Origin: Bryobacterales bacterium
GTDB lineage: Bacteria; Acidobacteriota; Terriglobia; Bryobacterales; Bryobacteraceae
DNA: 64,000 bases
Assembly: GCA_947446025.1 (NCBI GenBank)
Contig: CANFEY010000005.1
Coordinates: forward strand, 57,668 to 121,667
Direction: 5' to 3'
The translations under genes and the position numbers were made by a program. The notes under the pieces were generated by a model. It searched no databases and was not told where the DNA came from. It saw only the letters and a list, made by a program, of their open reading frames with translations. Shown piece after piece: positions 19,060-28,078 of this stretch (positions are counted from its first letter, which is position 1; the number at the start of each line of letters is the position of its first letter).

Positions 19060-20508
19060 TTATTGCGAAGCGCGCGTCGCGAAGTCCAGAACCCAGCCGG
19101 GGAGAATACCCAGGACCAGGGTCATGATCGCGGAACCGAAGATCGCGACCTGGAGCAACGGGCTCGCGACGGGCAGGTTGTCGGTCGATTCACCCGGCTC
19201 CTTCATATACATAACAACCAGGATGCGCAAGTAATAGTAGGCGGCGATGGCGCTGTTGAGCAAGCCGAGCACGGTGAGCCAGACCAGGTTGGAGTCGAGC
19301 GCTGCCTTGAAGATGTAGAACTTTCCGAAGAAGCCGCCGGTGAGCGGGACGCCGATCAAGCTGAGCAGGAAGACTGTCATCATCGCGGCCAGCGCGGGCT
19401 GCTTTTGCGACAGGCCGGCGAGGTCTTCGATGGCCACGTACTTCTCACCCTTGCGGGCGAAGTGGGCGACGATGGTGAACGCTCCGATGTTGGTGAACGC
19501 GTAGGCGGCCAGGTAGAACATAGCAGCGGCGGAGCCAGTGCCGGAGTTGGCGGCGACGGCCACCAGTACGTATCCGGCGTGCGCGATGGAGCTATAGGCC
19601 AGCATTCGCTTGATGTTAGTCTGCCACAACGCGGCCAGGTTGCCGACCAGCATCGTCGCCAGCGCGACTCCCCAGAAGATGGGCAGCCAGCGGTCACTCA
19701 TGGAGCCGAGCGCCAAGGTGAAGATGCGGATCAAGACAGCGAACGCGGCGGCTTTGGGGCCTACGGTCATGAACCCAGAGACGGGCGCCGGAGCACCTTG
19801 ATAGACGTCGGGAGCCCAGCCTTGGAACGGGGCGGCGGAAAGTTTGAACGCGAGTCCGACGAAGATCAGCGCGGCGGCGATGCCGACTAGCGAGGCATGC
19901 CCGGTGTCGCCGGAGAGCAGAGACGTATGGATCGTCGCGAGATTGGTCGAACCCGTCGCGCCGTAAATCCACGCCACGCCGTAAAGCAGGAACGCGGTGG
20001 CAAACGAGCCGAGCAGGAAGTACTTCAGAGCGGATTCGTTGTTACGCGGATCGTCACGCAGGAAGCCTGCCAAGACATAGGACGCGATGGAAGAAATCTC
20101 CAGACCAATGAACATCATAATGAGTTCATTGGCGCTGGCCATGATGCACTGGCCTACGATGCTGAAGAGTACGAGCGCGTAATATTCACTGGCGTCAGCG
20201 TTTTCGCGAGTGAGGTAGTCGCTGGAGCCAAAGACTACGAGCAAGCCAGCAACCATAACCAGGACGCGGAAGAAATTCGCCATACCATCGATTGCCAGCA
20301 TGCCCTGAAAGGCGATGCCTTCGGGTGCGTGCAGCGCGTGGAAAATCGCGAAGCCCAAGCTGATGACTGCGATCCACTGCATCATCGGCTTGCGGCCCGG
20401 CTTCATCGCCGCTTCCAGGAAGATGATGAGCACTGCGGCCAGCGTCAGGATGATCTCCGGCATGATGCCGAGATATTCGGCGGTGGTGGGGATGAAGTTA
20501 GCGAGCAT
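19060..20508 (-). CDS. nuoN: NADH-quinone oxidoreductase subunit N
   Basis: Antiporter-like proton-pumping subunit of complex I, 482 aa with ~14 helices. Typical segments are SANELIMMFIGLEISSIASY (with the conserved Glu and the helix after it), SAAPFQGWAPDVYQGAP and LLSLIGVPLTGGFFGKFYIF. It is the last gene of the nuo operon and overlaps nuoM by 11 nt. Its stop is one base from that of the convergent secreted-protein gene, so no terminator fits in the gap. Confidence 0.97.
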   Translation of the reverse strand: MLANFIPTTAEYLGIMPEIILTLAAVLIIFLEAAMKPGRKPMMQWIAVISLGFAIFHALHAPEGIAFQGMLAIDGMANFFRVLVMVAGLLVVFGSSDYLTRENADASEYYALVLFSIVGQCIMASANELIMMFIGLEISSIASYVLAGFLRDDPRNNESALKYFLLGSFATAFLLYGVAWIYGATGSTNLATIHTSLLSGDTGHASLVGIAAALIFVGLAFKLSAAPFQGWAPDVYQGAPAPVSGFMTVGPKAAAFAVLIRIFTLALGSMSDRWLPIFWGVALATMLVGNLAALWQTNIKRMLAYSSIAHAGYVLVAVAANSGTGSAAAMFYLAAYAFTNIGAFTIVAHFARKGEKYVAIEDLAGLSQKQPALAAMMTVFLLSLIGVPLTGGFFGKFYIFKAALDSNLVWLTVLGLLNSAIAAYYYLRILVVMYMKEPGESTDNLPVASPLLQVAIFGSAIMTLVLGILPGWVLDFATRASQ

Positions 20509-22030
20509 TGCGCACCCCCGGAGTTTGAGGTGCGGGTGTGGCCGCGTTTACCACTCGATTTCGTTGCATTTGATTGAGAATCGCGGTGTTCTGCGCGCTG
20601 ATGGCGGGCAGGAAGGTTTGCGCATAGAGGCCCATCCAGAACATCAGCGCGACCAGCGGCAGAATTGCCGCCCACTCGCGCGTGGTCAGGTCCGGCACGT
20701 GGTGCGCGACGGCTTCAGAGGTTTTGCCGTAGAAGGTCCGTTGGTAGAGCCAGAGCATGTAGCAAGCCGAGAGAATCACGCCGAGCGAGGCGAAGACGGT
20801 CCAGGTGAAGTTCGCTTTGGCGGCTCCCTGAAGGACCAGGAATTCGCCCACGAAGTTGTTAAGCAGCGGAAGGCCGATGGAGGCCAGCGTGGTGATCAAG
20901 AAGATGATGGAGAGGTTCGGAGCGGGCGTCGCCACGCCTCCGTAAGCCGCGATTTCCAGCGAGTGGCGGCGCTCATAGAGGTAGCCGACCAGGATGAAGA
21001 GCGCGCCAGTGGAGATGCCGTGATTCAGCATTTGATAGACGGCTCCGTCGAGCCCTTGCTGATTGAAGCTGAAGATGCCGAGGACGACGAAACCTAAGTG
21101 GCTCACCGAAGAGTAGGCGACCAGCTTCTTCATGTTCGGCTGGACTAGGGCGACTAGTGCTCCGTATACGATGCCGATGATGGCGAGGCCGCCGATCCAC
21201 GGCGCGGATTCGTGCGCGGCGTTCGGGAACAGCGTTAGGCAGAAGCGGACCAGGCCGTAGGTGCCCATCTTCAGCATGACCGAGGCCAGCATGACGGACC
21301 CGGCGGTGGGCGCTTCCACGTGCGCATCGGGGAGCCAAGTATGCAGCGGGAAGAGCGGGACCTTGATGGCGAAAGCGATGAAGAAGGCCAGGAAGAGCAG
21401 CAGCTCGGTTTGCGGCGTGAAGGTGAGGGCACCGGACTGGATCATCTGCTGGATCGACACGTAGTCAAACGTACCGGTCAGGTTATAGAGATAGATGATC
21501 GCGGCCAGCATCAGCACGGAGCCGGCCATGGTGAAGAGGAAGAATTTGACAGCGGCGTAGATGCGGCGGTCGTGACCCCAGATTCCGATGAGGAAATACA
21601 TGGGGACCAGCGAGACTTCCCAGAACACGTAGAAGAGGAAGAGATCCAGCGAGACGAAGACGCCGATGACACCGAATTCGAGGAGCATCAGGAACGCGAA
21701 GTATTCCTTGACGCGATGGTCAATGTAGTTCCACGAAATCAGCACCGCGATGGGTGTGAGCAACGTAGACAACAGCACTAGCCATAGCGTGAGGCCGTCG
21801 AGCCCGATGTGGTAACGGATAGCAGGGCTGTCGATCCAGGACGTGTTGCTGATGAACTGGTAGCCCGCAGGTAGCGTGTCGGCCAAGAACGGCGAGAGCA
21901 GGCCCAGCGAGAGCACGAAAATCGCAAGAGAGAGCAGCATGGCGGTCATGCGGCTCGACTCCTTAGGCAGAATCAGGATCGTGAGGAAGCCGAGCAACGG
22001 GAGGAAGAGGACCAGGTCTAGAAGATTCAC
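20498..22030 (-). CDS. nuoM: NADH-quinone oxidoreductase subunit M
   Basis: Antiporter-like subunit of complex I, 510 aa from the GTG at 22030. That start is preceded by GGAGG 8 nt upstream and overlaps the nuoL stop as GTGA; the longer open frame up to 22210 lies inside nuoL and looks non-coding. Motifs include FYVFWEVSLVPMYFLIGIWG with the pump Glu, KVPLFPLHTWLPDAHVEAPT, and KKLVAYSSVSHLGFVVLG. About 14 helices. Confidence 0.96.
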   Translation of the reverse strand: MNLLDLVLFLPLLGFLTILILPKESSRMTAMLLSLAIFVLSLGLLSPFLADTLPAGYQFISNTSWIDSPAIRYHIGLDGLTLWLVLLSTLLTPIAVLISWNYIDHRVKEYFAFLMLLEFGVIGVFVSLDLFLFYVFWEVSLVPMYFLIGIWGHDRRIYAAVKFFLFTMAGSVLMLAAIIYLYNLTGTFDYVSIQQMIQSGALTFTPQTELLLFLAFFIAFAIKVPLFPLHTWLPDAHVEAPTAGSVMLASVMLKMGTYGLVRFCLTLFPNAAHESAPWIGGLAIIGIVYGALVALVQPNMKKLVAYSSVSHLGFVVLGIFSFNQQGLDGAVYQMLNHGISTGALFILVGYLYERRHSLEIAAYGGVATPAPNLSIIFLITTLASIGLPLLNNFVGEFLVLQGAAKANFTWTVFASLGVILSACYMLWLYQRTFYGKTSEAVAHHVPDLTTREWAAILPLVALMFWMGLYAQTFLPAISAQNTAILNQMQRNRVVNAATPAPQTPGVRNAR

Positions 22031-23934
22031 TGGACGCCTCCTTTCAGCCCAACCCAGACAATGACGACGATGGCTCCCGCAACGACCCAGGCCGCGTAGT
22101 TTCGGATGTAGCCGGATTGCGCTTTGCGGAGGAGGCTTCCTCCGGCGTGTGCGAGAGTGCCGAGTCCGTTGGCGATGCCGTCGATGCCGCGCACGTCGAA
22201 CACGCGCCACATGAGGTTGCGCGAGCCATCGATGGTGGGATCCATCACAACGGAATCGTAGAACTCATCCACGAAGTATTTGTTGTAGATCCAGTTGTAG
22301 GGGACGCTGAAGGTCTTCACGATGCCGTCCGGAATTCCGGGGGCGACGACGTAGAAGACGTAGGCGAGAGCGATACCGCCGAGGCCGACGGCGATGATGA
22401 CGTATTCGAGCCAATGCTCGGCTTCGCCTTCATGGATGGGGAAAATCGGCTCCAGAATGTGGGGCACGTTGAAGAGGTATTGACCGCCGAGGCTGAGGGC
22501 CGCAAGAATGATCAGCGGAATCGTCATCGACAACGGCGATTCGTGTGGGGTGTGGGCGTGGTGCTTATCGTGGCCGTGCCCGTGATCACCGTGCGAATCA
22601 TTGCCTTTGTACTCCCCGAAGAAGGTCATGAAGAAGGCTCGGGAACAGTACAAGGCCGTCATGCCGGCGGTGAAGACTCCAACCCAATACATCCAGGGCG
22701 CATGTTCGTAAGCCGCTTCGAGAATCAGATCCTTACTAGCCGCACCGGAAAGAAACGGCACACCGGAGATAGCGGCTGTCGCGCAGAGGAGCGTGACGAA
22801 GGTGATCGGCATGTATTTCCGAAGGCCGCCCATCTTGCGCATGTCCTGCTCATGGTGGCAGCCGTGGATTACGGAACCTGCTCCCAGGAAGAGCAGCGCC
22901 TTGAAGAACGCGTGCGTCATGACGTGGAAGATGCCGGCGGAGAAGGCTCCGACGCCGAGGCCTAGGAACATGAAGCCGAGTTGCGAGACGGTGGAGTAGG
23001 CGTAAACTTTCTTGATATCGAACTGCGTCAGGCCGATGGTTGCGGCGAAGAACGCTGTGGCGAGGCCTATGACGGCGACCACGTCGAGTGCTCCGGCCGA
23101 GTGCAGGAAGATCGACGAACTACGCGTCACCATGTAGACACCGGCGGTGACCATGGTGGCGGCGTGGATCAGGGCGCTGACGGGGGTTGGGCCAGCCATC
23201 GCGTCCGGCAGCCAAACGTAGAGCGGAATTTGCGCGGACTTACCGCACGCGCCGACCAGCAACAGCAGCGAGATCGCGGTGAGCACGCCGGCGGACGTTT
23301 CGATCGGCATGACGCCGACCTGGGTAAAGACGGTCTTGAAGTCCAGCGAGTTGAAATTGACGTAGATCAGGAACATCGCCAGTGCGAAGCCGAAGTCGCC
23401 TACGCGGTTCACGATGAACGCCTTGTTGCCGGCGTCGGTGGCGAACTTCTCAGTGAAGTAGAACCCTATCAGAAGGTAACTGCACAATCCCACGCCCTCC
23501 CAGCCGACGAACAGCAGCAGGAAGTTGCCGCCCAACACCAGGGTCAGCATGAAGAACATGAACAGGTTGAGGTAGGCAAAGAAGCGGTAGTAACCGCTTT
23601 CGTGCGCCATGTAGCCGGTCGCGTAAAGGTGAATGAGCGTACCGATGCCGGTGACGATCATCAGCATTATGGAGGTCAGCCGGTCAATGGAGAAATCCAC
23701 GCCGATGTCGAGCGCGCCGGATTTGATCCAGGTGAAGTAGTGCTCGGTATAGGTCTCTTCGAGGCCGCCGGAGAAGCCCCCGAGAGCGTTGAGGGATTTA
23801 ACCACCCATAGGAAACTCAGTAACACGCTACCGACGGCGACGGCGTTTATGATGGTCTTGGGCAGGCGTTTGCCGAATAGGCCGTTGATCAGGAAGCCCA
23901 GGAAGGGAAGGATTGGAATGAGCCAGAGTTGCAT
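22027..23934 (-). CDS. nuoL: NADH-quinone oxidoreductase subunit L
   Basis: Largest antiporter-like subunit of complex I, 635 aa, whose C-terminal lateral helix spans the membrane arm. Visible are FVGWEGVGLCSYLLIGFYF, SAQIPLYVWLPDAMAGPTPV with SALIHAATMVTAGVYMV, and KKVYAYSTVSQLGFMFLGLG. A His-rich loop (residues ~450-470, DSHGDHGHGHDKHHAH) is unusual enough to note but common in loops of this subunit. It starts 4 nt after nuoK and overlaps nuoM by 4 nt. Confidence 0.97.
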   Translation of the reverse strand: MQLWLIPILPFLGFLINGLFGKRLPKTIINAVAVGSVLLSFLWVVKSLNALGGFSGGLEETYTEHYFTWIKSGALDIGVDFSIDRLTSIMLMIVTGIGTLIHLYATGYMAHESGYYRFFAYLNLFMFFMLTLVLGGNFLLLFVGWEGVGLCSYLLIGFYFTEKFATDAGNKAFIVNRVGDFGFALAMFLIYVNFNSLDFKTVFTQVGVMPIETSAGVLTAISLLLLVGACGKSAQIPLYVWLPDAMAGPTPVSALIHAATMVTAGVYMVTRSSSIFLHSAGALDVVAVIGLATAFFAATIGLTQFDIKKVYAYSTVSQLGFMFLGLGVGAFSAGIFHVMTHAFFKALLFLGAGSVIHGCHHEQDMRKMGGLRKYMPITFVTLLCATAAISGVPFLSGAASKDLILEAAYEHAPWMYWVGVFTAGMTALYCSRAFFMTFFGEYKGNDSHGDHGHGHDKHHAHTPHESPLSMTIPLIILAALSLGGQYLFNVPHILEPIFPIHEGEAEHWLEYVIIAVGLGGIALAYVFYVVAPGIPDGIVKTFSVPYNWIYNKYFVDEFYDSVVMDPTIDGSRNLMWRVFDVRGIDGIANGLGTLAHAGGSLLRKAQSGYIRNYAAWVVAGAIVVIVWVGLKGGVQ

Positions 23935-23938
23935 CGTG

Positions 23939-24259
23939 TTAGTTCTTGAGCGAACTGACCTCGTCGATTTCTAGGGTCTGACGGTTTTTGAAGACCGTCA
24001 GGATGATGGCCAAACCTACGGCGGCTTCGGCGGCGGCGACCACCATTACAAAGAAGCTGAAGATGTGGCCGTCCACGCGCTTGAGCATGTAAGAGAAGGT
24101 GATGAATGTAAGGTTGACCGCGTTCAGCATCAGTTCGATGGACATGAACACTGTGATGATGTTGCGGCGCAGGATGAAGCCCAGCACGCCGAGGCTGAAC
24201 AGAATCGCGCTGAGCGTGAGGTACCACGCGATGGGAACGCTTGTCGGAAGCGGCGGCAT
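23939..24259 (-). CDS. nuoK: NADH-quinone oxidoreductase subunit K
   Basis: 106-aa membrane subunit with three helices. SAILFSLGVLGFILRRNIIT, MSIELMLNAVNLTFITFS (conserved buried Glu) and FVMVVAAAEAAVGLAIIL (second buried Glu) are the family's proton-path signatures. Its start overlaps the nuoJ stop by one base. Confidence 0.97.
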   Translation of the reverse strand: MPPLPTSVPIAWYLTLSAILFSLGVLGFILRRNIITVFMSIELMLNAVNLTFITFSYMLKRVDGHIFSFFVMVVAAAEAAVGLAIILTVFKNRQTLEIDEVSSLKN

Positions 24260-24759
24260 TAGTCGATCTCCTTGCGGGCCAAGACAATAGCTCCCAAAAT
24301 CGCGATCAGGATGAGGATGCTGGTGACCTCGAAGGGCAGCAGGTAAACGGTGAAGAGGCTTTGCCCGATTTCGCGTGGGCCTGCGCCGCGGAAGCCGCCG
24401 AAAGTTACTCCGTCAGAGGCGGGCGTCATGCGCTGGACGACGAACGACATGATGCCGAAGAAAACAAGGAGAAGTGGCGCACCGAAGTATTTCCCCCAGG
24501 GCCGGATGATGGATTTCTTCTCCGCGCCGGCGTTGAGCAGCATGATGACGAAGACGAAGAGCACCATGATGGCGCCGGAGTAGACGACGAGCTGCGCGGC
24601 GGCGATAAATTCGCCTCCTAGGAGCAAGTAGAGCGCGGCGAGCGCGGCCATGACGCCGACCAGTGAGAGTGCGCTGGCGATGGGGTGTTTTTGCACCACC
24701 ATGTTGATGCCGCAGATGACTGCGATCGCGGCGAAGACTAGGAATAAGATCGCGTCCAT
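24259..24759 (-). CDS. nuoJ: NADH-quinone oxidoreductase subunit J
   Basis: 166-aa membrane subunit with five helices. HPIASALSLVGVMAALAALY and the GAIMVLFVFVIMLLN segment, in the helix that carries the pi-bulge in known structures, identify it. It lies 1 nt downstream of nuoH. In most bacteria nuoI would stand between nuoH and nuoJ; no reading frame for it exists here. Confidence 0.96.
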   Translation of the reverse strand: MDAILFLVFAAIAVICGINMVVQKHPIASALSLVGVMAALAALYLLLGGEFIAAAQLVVYSGAIMVLFVFVIMLLNAGAEKKSIIRPWGKYFGAPLLLVFFGIMSFVVQRMTPASDGVTFGGFRGAGPREIGQSLFTVYLLPFEVTSILILIAILGAIVLARKEID

Positions 24760-24760
24760 A

Positions 24761-26008
24761 TTAGAAGAGAGCCACCAGCAGGCCAGTGATGAACAGGTTG
24801 ATGAGCGCGGCCGGGAACATAAAGGTCCAAGCGAAGCTCATGAGTTGGTCGTAGCGGAAGCGCGGCAGCGTAGCGCGCACCCAGATAAAGACGAAGAGAA
24901 TCGCGAGCACTTTGCCGCAGAACCAGAAGAGCGGGGTGAGGATTTGGCTCAACGCGGAGACGGCGTCGGTGAGTGCCGCGTTGCCGATGCCGGAGACCAG
25001 GTCCGGTCCCGCGGCGGCCAGCGCGAACACTGAGCCTAGGCCCATGAAGATCACGCCGAAGACCGGCAGCGTGTAGCGGTCAAAGGGCCGCGCGGGTTGC
25101 GAGGCGTGATAGAAGCAGACTACTCCGGCTAGGATATGAATGATCGCCGGGATGTAAGCGGAGCCGAACGTCGTGGGCAAGATCGGGTGCCACGCGCCGA
25201 GGAACAGCAGCGTCGCGACGGCGGAGACGGTCACCATGTTGGCGTATTCAGCCATGAAGAACGATGCGAACTTCATGCTGGAGTATTCTGTGTGGAATCC
25301 GGCGACCAGTTCGTTTTCCGCTTCCGGCAAATCGAACGGGATGCGGTTGGTTTCGGCGAAGGCCGCGATCATGAAAAGGATGAAGCTGATCACCTGCGGG
25401 AACGGCATTTGGAAGATGGTCCACTTGGGGATGAAGCCCCAGTAGTAGCCTGCCTGCATGTCGCCGATCTCGCGGAGGTTGAGCGTGTTCAGGATGAGCA
25501 GCGGCGCGGCGATGGCCAGTGCCATCGGCAATTCGTAAGAAATCATCTGCGCGGAACTGCGCAATCCGCCCATCAGCGAGTACTTATTGTTCGAGGCCCA
25601 ACCCGCCAACGCCACACCGTAAACACCCATTCCGGAGATACCGAGGATGAAGAGGATGCCGATGCTGGGATCTGCGAGGCTCATGTTGGTGGTGATGCCC
25701 CAGACGGTGATCTGCGGTCCGAAGGGGATGACCGAAATCGAGATGAGCGCGAAGAGCACGGCGACAAATGGCGCCATGTAGTAAAACACTTTGTTGACGT
25801 GCGAGGGGATCAGGTCCTCTTTGGTGACCAGCTTGATCACGTCGGCAAGCGGCTGCAGCAAGCCGTGTGGACCTACGCGGCGCGGGCCGACGCGGAGCTG
25901 CACGTGCGCGATGACTTTGCGTTCAATCCACTGCAGGTACGCAAGCACGTGCATGAAGATTCCGACGACGATGCCGGTTTTGATAAGGGCTAGAACAAAG
26001 TAACTCAT
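24761..26008 (-). CDS. nuoH: NADH-quinone oxidoreductase subunit H
   Basis: Membrane subunit at the quinone site, 415 aa, about 8-10 helices. YLQWIERKVIAHVQLRVGPRRVGPHGLLQPLADVIKL-type N-terminal sequence (core ERKVIAHVQLRVGPRRVGPH), the acidic-loop region AETNRIPFDLPEAENELVAG and a C-terminal RATLPRFRYDQLMSFAW are diagnostic. It is longer than E. coli NuoH (325 aa), with extra residues mainly in the last third. It abuts nuoG directly. Confidence 0.97.
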   Translation of the reverse strand: MSYFVLALIKTGIVVGIFMHVLAYLQWIERKVIAHVQLRVGPRRVGPHGLLQPLADVIKLVTKEDLIPSHVNKVFYYMAPFVAVLFALISISVIPFGPQITVWGITTNMSLADPSIGILFILGISGMGVYGVALAGWASNNKYSLMGGLRSSAQMISYELPMALAIAAPLLILNTLNLREIGDMQAGYYWGFIPKWTIFQMPFPQVISFILFMIAAFAETNRIPFDLPEAENELVAGFHTEYSSMKFASFFMAEYANMVTVSAVATLLFLGAWHPILPTTFGSAYIPAIIHILAGVVCFYHASQPARPFDRYTLPVFGVIFMGLGSVFALAAAGPDLVSGIGNAALTDAVSALSQILTPLFWFCGKVLAILFVFIWVRATLPRFRYDQLMSFAWTFMFPAALINLFITGLLVALF

Positions 26009-28078
26009 CTACTTGTTGCCTCCGTAAAGAGCGCCTGGGGCTTCCATGACGGAGTTGAGCATCTTGGAATAACGACCGAGTGTGCCTGAGGTAAAGAGCG
26101 TGTCGCCCGAGGAGGCGATGGTTCCGGGCAGGGCGGCTACGCGTCCGTTGAGGGGCTGCGTGGGGGCTGCGCCGCCGGTGGAGAGGATCGGCATGGGCAC
26201 GTTGTAGCCGTGGACGGTGCTGCGAATTTCTTCGAGCATCTTGTCGGGCAGCCAGATGCCGAGGTTGAGGCCCATTTCTTTGGCGATGGAGCCTGCAATT
26301 TCGAGGTCGGTCTTGGTGCCCATGACCTTCGCGGCGGGCTTGAGTTTCTGGACTTCGCCGGTGACGTTGGTGACGGTGCCGGACTTTTCGTAAGCAGAGG
26401 CTGCGGGCAGAATGAGGTCGGCACGCTTGGCTGTCTCGGTCATGAACATTTCGCTCACGACTACGAAGGCGTTCGACGCAAGCGTTGCGGACTTGAGCGG
26501 GTTCGCACCGACGACCCAGAGGACATCGAGGTCGGTCGCGGCGAGCATTTGTTCGCGGCTGAGGCCACCGTCGCGGGGGATGATGCCCATGTCGAAGGCT
26601 CCGCGGCTGTTCGAGTAGTCGACCAGGCCGATGTACTTCACCGGGATGCCGAGCGAATCACCGAAGGCTACGAGTTTGCGGAGCGAGTCGCCTTGGACAG
26701 AGTCGCCAAAGAGGATGACGAGGCTGGCTTCGGCCTTGAGTTGCTCGCGGAGAGATTCCACCCCGGCGAGTTCCCCGCCCTGCTTCACGCGGACCTTGGC
26801 GATGGATTGCTTGTCTTCACGGACCTCGCCGGTGGTCACGGTGTAGATGTGCGCGGCGTGGTGGCGGAAGTTGGCTCGGATTTGATTCGCGAGCAGCGGG
26901 TGTTGCTGTGAGAGATCGTTGCCGACGACCAGGACTGCTTTGGCGGTATAGAGGTCGCCCACGCTGGCAAGCGTGTCGTTCTTGCCTGAAAGTGCATCGA
27001 AGAGCGTCGCCAGATCGCCGGTGCGATGGTGGTCAATGTTCTTGGTGCCCAAACCTTGACGCGCGAACTTCTGGAGGAAGTAATTTTCCTCATTCGTTGT
27101 GTGGTTGGAGCCGATGATACCGAACTTGCCGTTGCGGGCCTTCACTTCGGAGAACTTCTTGGCCACCATGTCCAGCGCTTGCGACCAGGAGATCGGATCG
27201 TGGCCGCCGGATGCGTTCTTCAGCATCGGGGATTGCAAGCGGTCGGGGTGATTGACGAAGTCGAAGGCGTAGCGGCCCTTCACGCAGAGGAACTCGTCGT
27301 TGATGCCGCTGCGGTCGCGGTTGTTGCCGCGCATGATTTCGCCGTCGCGCACGCCGAGCGTGGTCTTGCAACCGTCGCCGCAATGCGTGCACACGGTGCC
27401 GACGTGATTCATTTCCCACGGGCGGGTTTGATAGCGATATGTGCCGCTGGTCAGCGCGCCGACCGGGCAGATGTCGATGCAGGAGCCGCACTCGTCGCAT
27501 TCCAGGTGATCGTGCTTGTTGGGAATGATCTCGGCGATGACGCCACGATTGCCGATGCCCAGCGCGCCGACGCCCATGCCTTCGTTACAGGCCCGGACGC
27601 AGCGGTAGCAAAGGATGCAGCGCGGGGCGTCAAAGAAGACAACAGGAGACCACTGCTTTTCAGGCGTGTGGACTTTGGTTTCGGAGTAGCGGCTCTCGCC
27701 CGCTCCGTACTTGAATACCATGTCCTGCAGCTCGCACTCGCCGCCCTTGTCGCAGACGGGGCAATCGAGCGGATGGTTGGTGAGCAGCAGTTCCAACGTT
27801 CCCTTGCGGGCGCTCTTGACTGTTTCGGATTCGGTGTGGACCACCATGGGCGAGCCGTCGCGGTTCACGTCCACGGGCAGCGTGCAGCCGACCTGCAGCT
27901 TCGGGGTGCCTTCCACTTCGACCAGGCACATACGGCAGGCGGCTTGGAGCGAGTAGCCTTCGTAGTAGCAGAACGCGGGGATCTCAATGCCGTTCTGGCG
28001 GGCGGCCTCGATGAGCAGAGTGCCCTTTTCGGCCTCGAACTCCTGGCCGTTGATTTTGACTTTGACCAAATTAGCCAT
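26009..28078 (-). CDS. nuoG: NADH-quinone oxidoreductase subunit G
   Basis: Iron-sulfur subunit of the peripheral arm, 689 aa. The N-terminus has the [2Fe-2S] motif (AFCYYEG...CRMC...GC), the His-Cys3 cluster motif NHPLDCPVCDKGGECELQ, and a 4Fe-4S pair CILCYRCVRAC and CDECGSCIDICPVGAL. It is followed by CTHCGDGCKTTLG with a later Cys (extra N7 cluster type) and a molybdopterin-oxidoreductase-like domain without cofactor motifs. It overlaps nuoF by 8 nt. The N7-type cysteines are found only in some bacterial complexes. Confidence 0.97.
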   Translation of the reverse strand: MANLVKVKINGQEFEAEKGTLLIEAARQNGIEIPAFCYYEGYSLQAACRMCLVEVEGTPKLQVGCTLPVDVNRDGSPMVVHTESETVKSARKGTLELLLTNHPLDCPVCDKGGECELQDMVFKYGAGESRYSETKVHTPEKQWSPVVFFDAPRCILCYRCVRACNEGMGVGALGIGNRGVIAEIIPNKHDHLECDECGSCIDICPVGALTSGTYRYQTRPWEMNHVGTVCTHCGDGCKTTLGVRDGEIMRGNNRDRSGINDEFLCVKGRYAFDFVNHPDRLQSPMLKNASGGHDPISWSQALDMVAKKFSEVKARNGKFGIIGSNHTTNEENYFLQKFARQGLGTKNIDHHRTGDLATLFDALSGKNDTLASVGDLYTAKAVLVVGNDLSQQHPLLANQIRANFRHHAAHIYTVTTGEVREDKQSIAKVRVKQGGELAGVESLREQLKAEASLVILFGDSVQGDSLRKLVAFGDSLGIPVKYIGLVDYSNSRGAFDMGIIPRDGGLSREQMLAATDLDVLWVVGANPLKSATLASNAFVVVSEMFMTETAKRADLILPAASAYEKSGTVTNVTGEVQKLKPAAKVMGTKTDLEIAGSIAKEMGLNLGIWLPDKMLEEIRSTVHGYNVPMPILSTGGAAPTQPLNGRVAALPGTIASSGDTLFTSGTLGRYSKMLNSVMEAPGALYGGNK

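Noticed and set aside
22030..22210. N-terminal extension of nuoM into nuoL
   Set aside because: The extra 60 residues are Arg-rich and unlike any complex I subunit, while the GTG at 22030 has a good GGAGG and the usual overlap.
22440..22620. His-rich loop in nuoL as a metal site
   Set aside because: His/Gly/Asp-rich loops in this position are common in NuoL proteins and show no fixed spacing.
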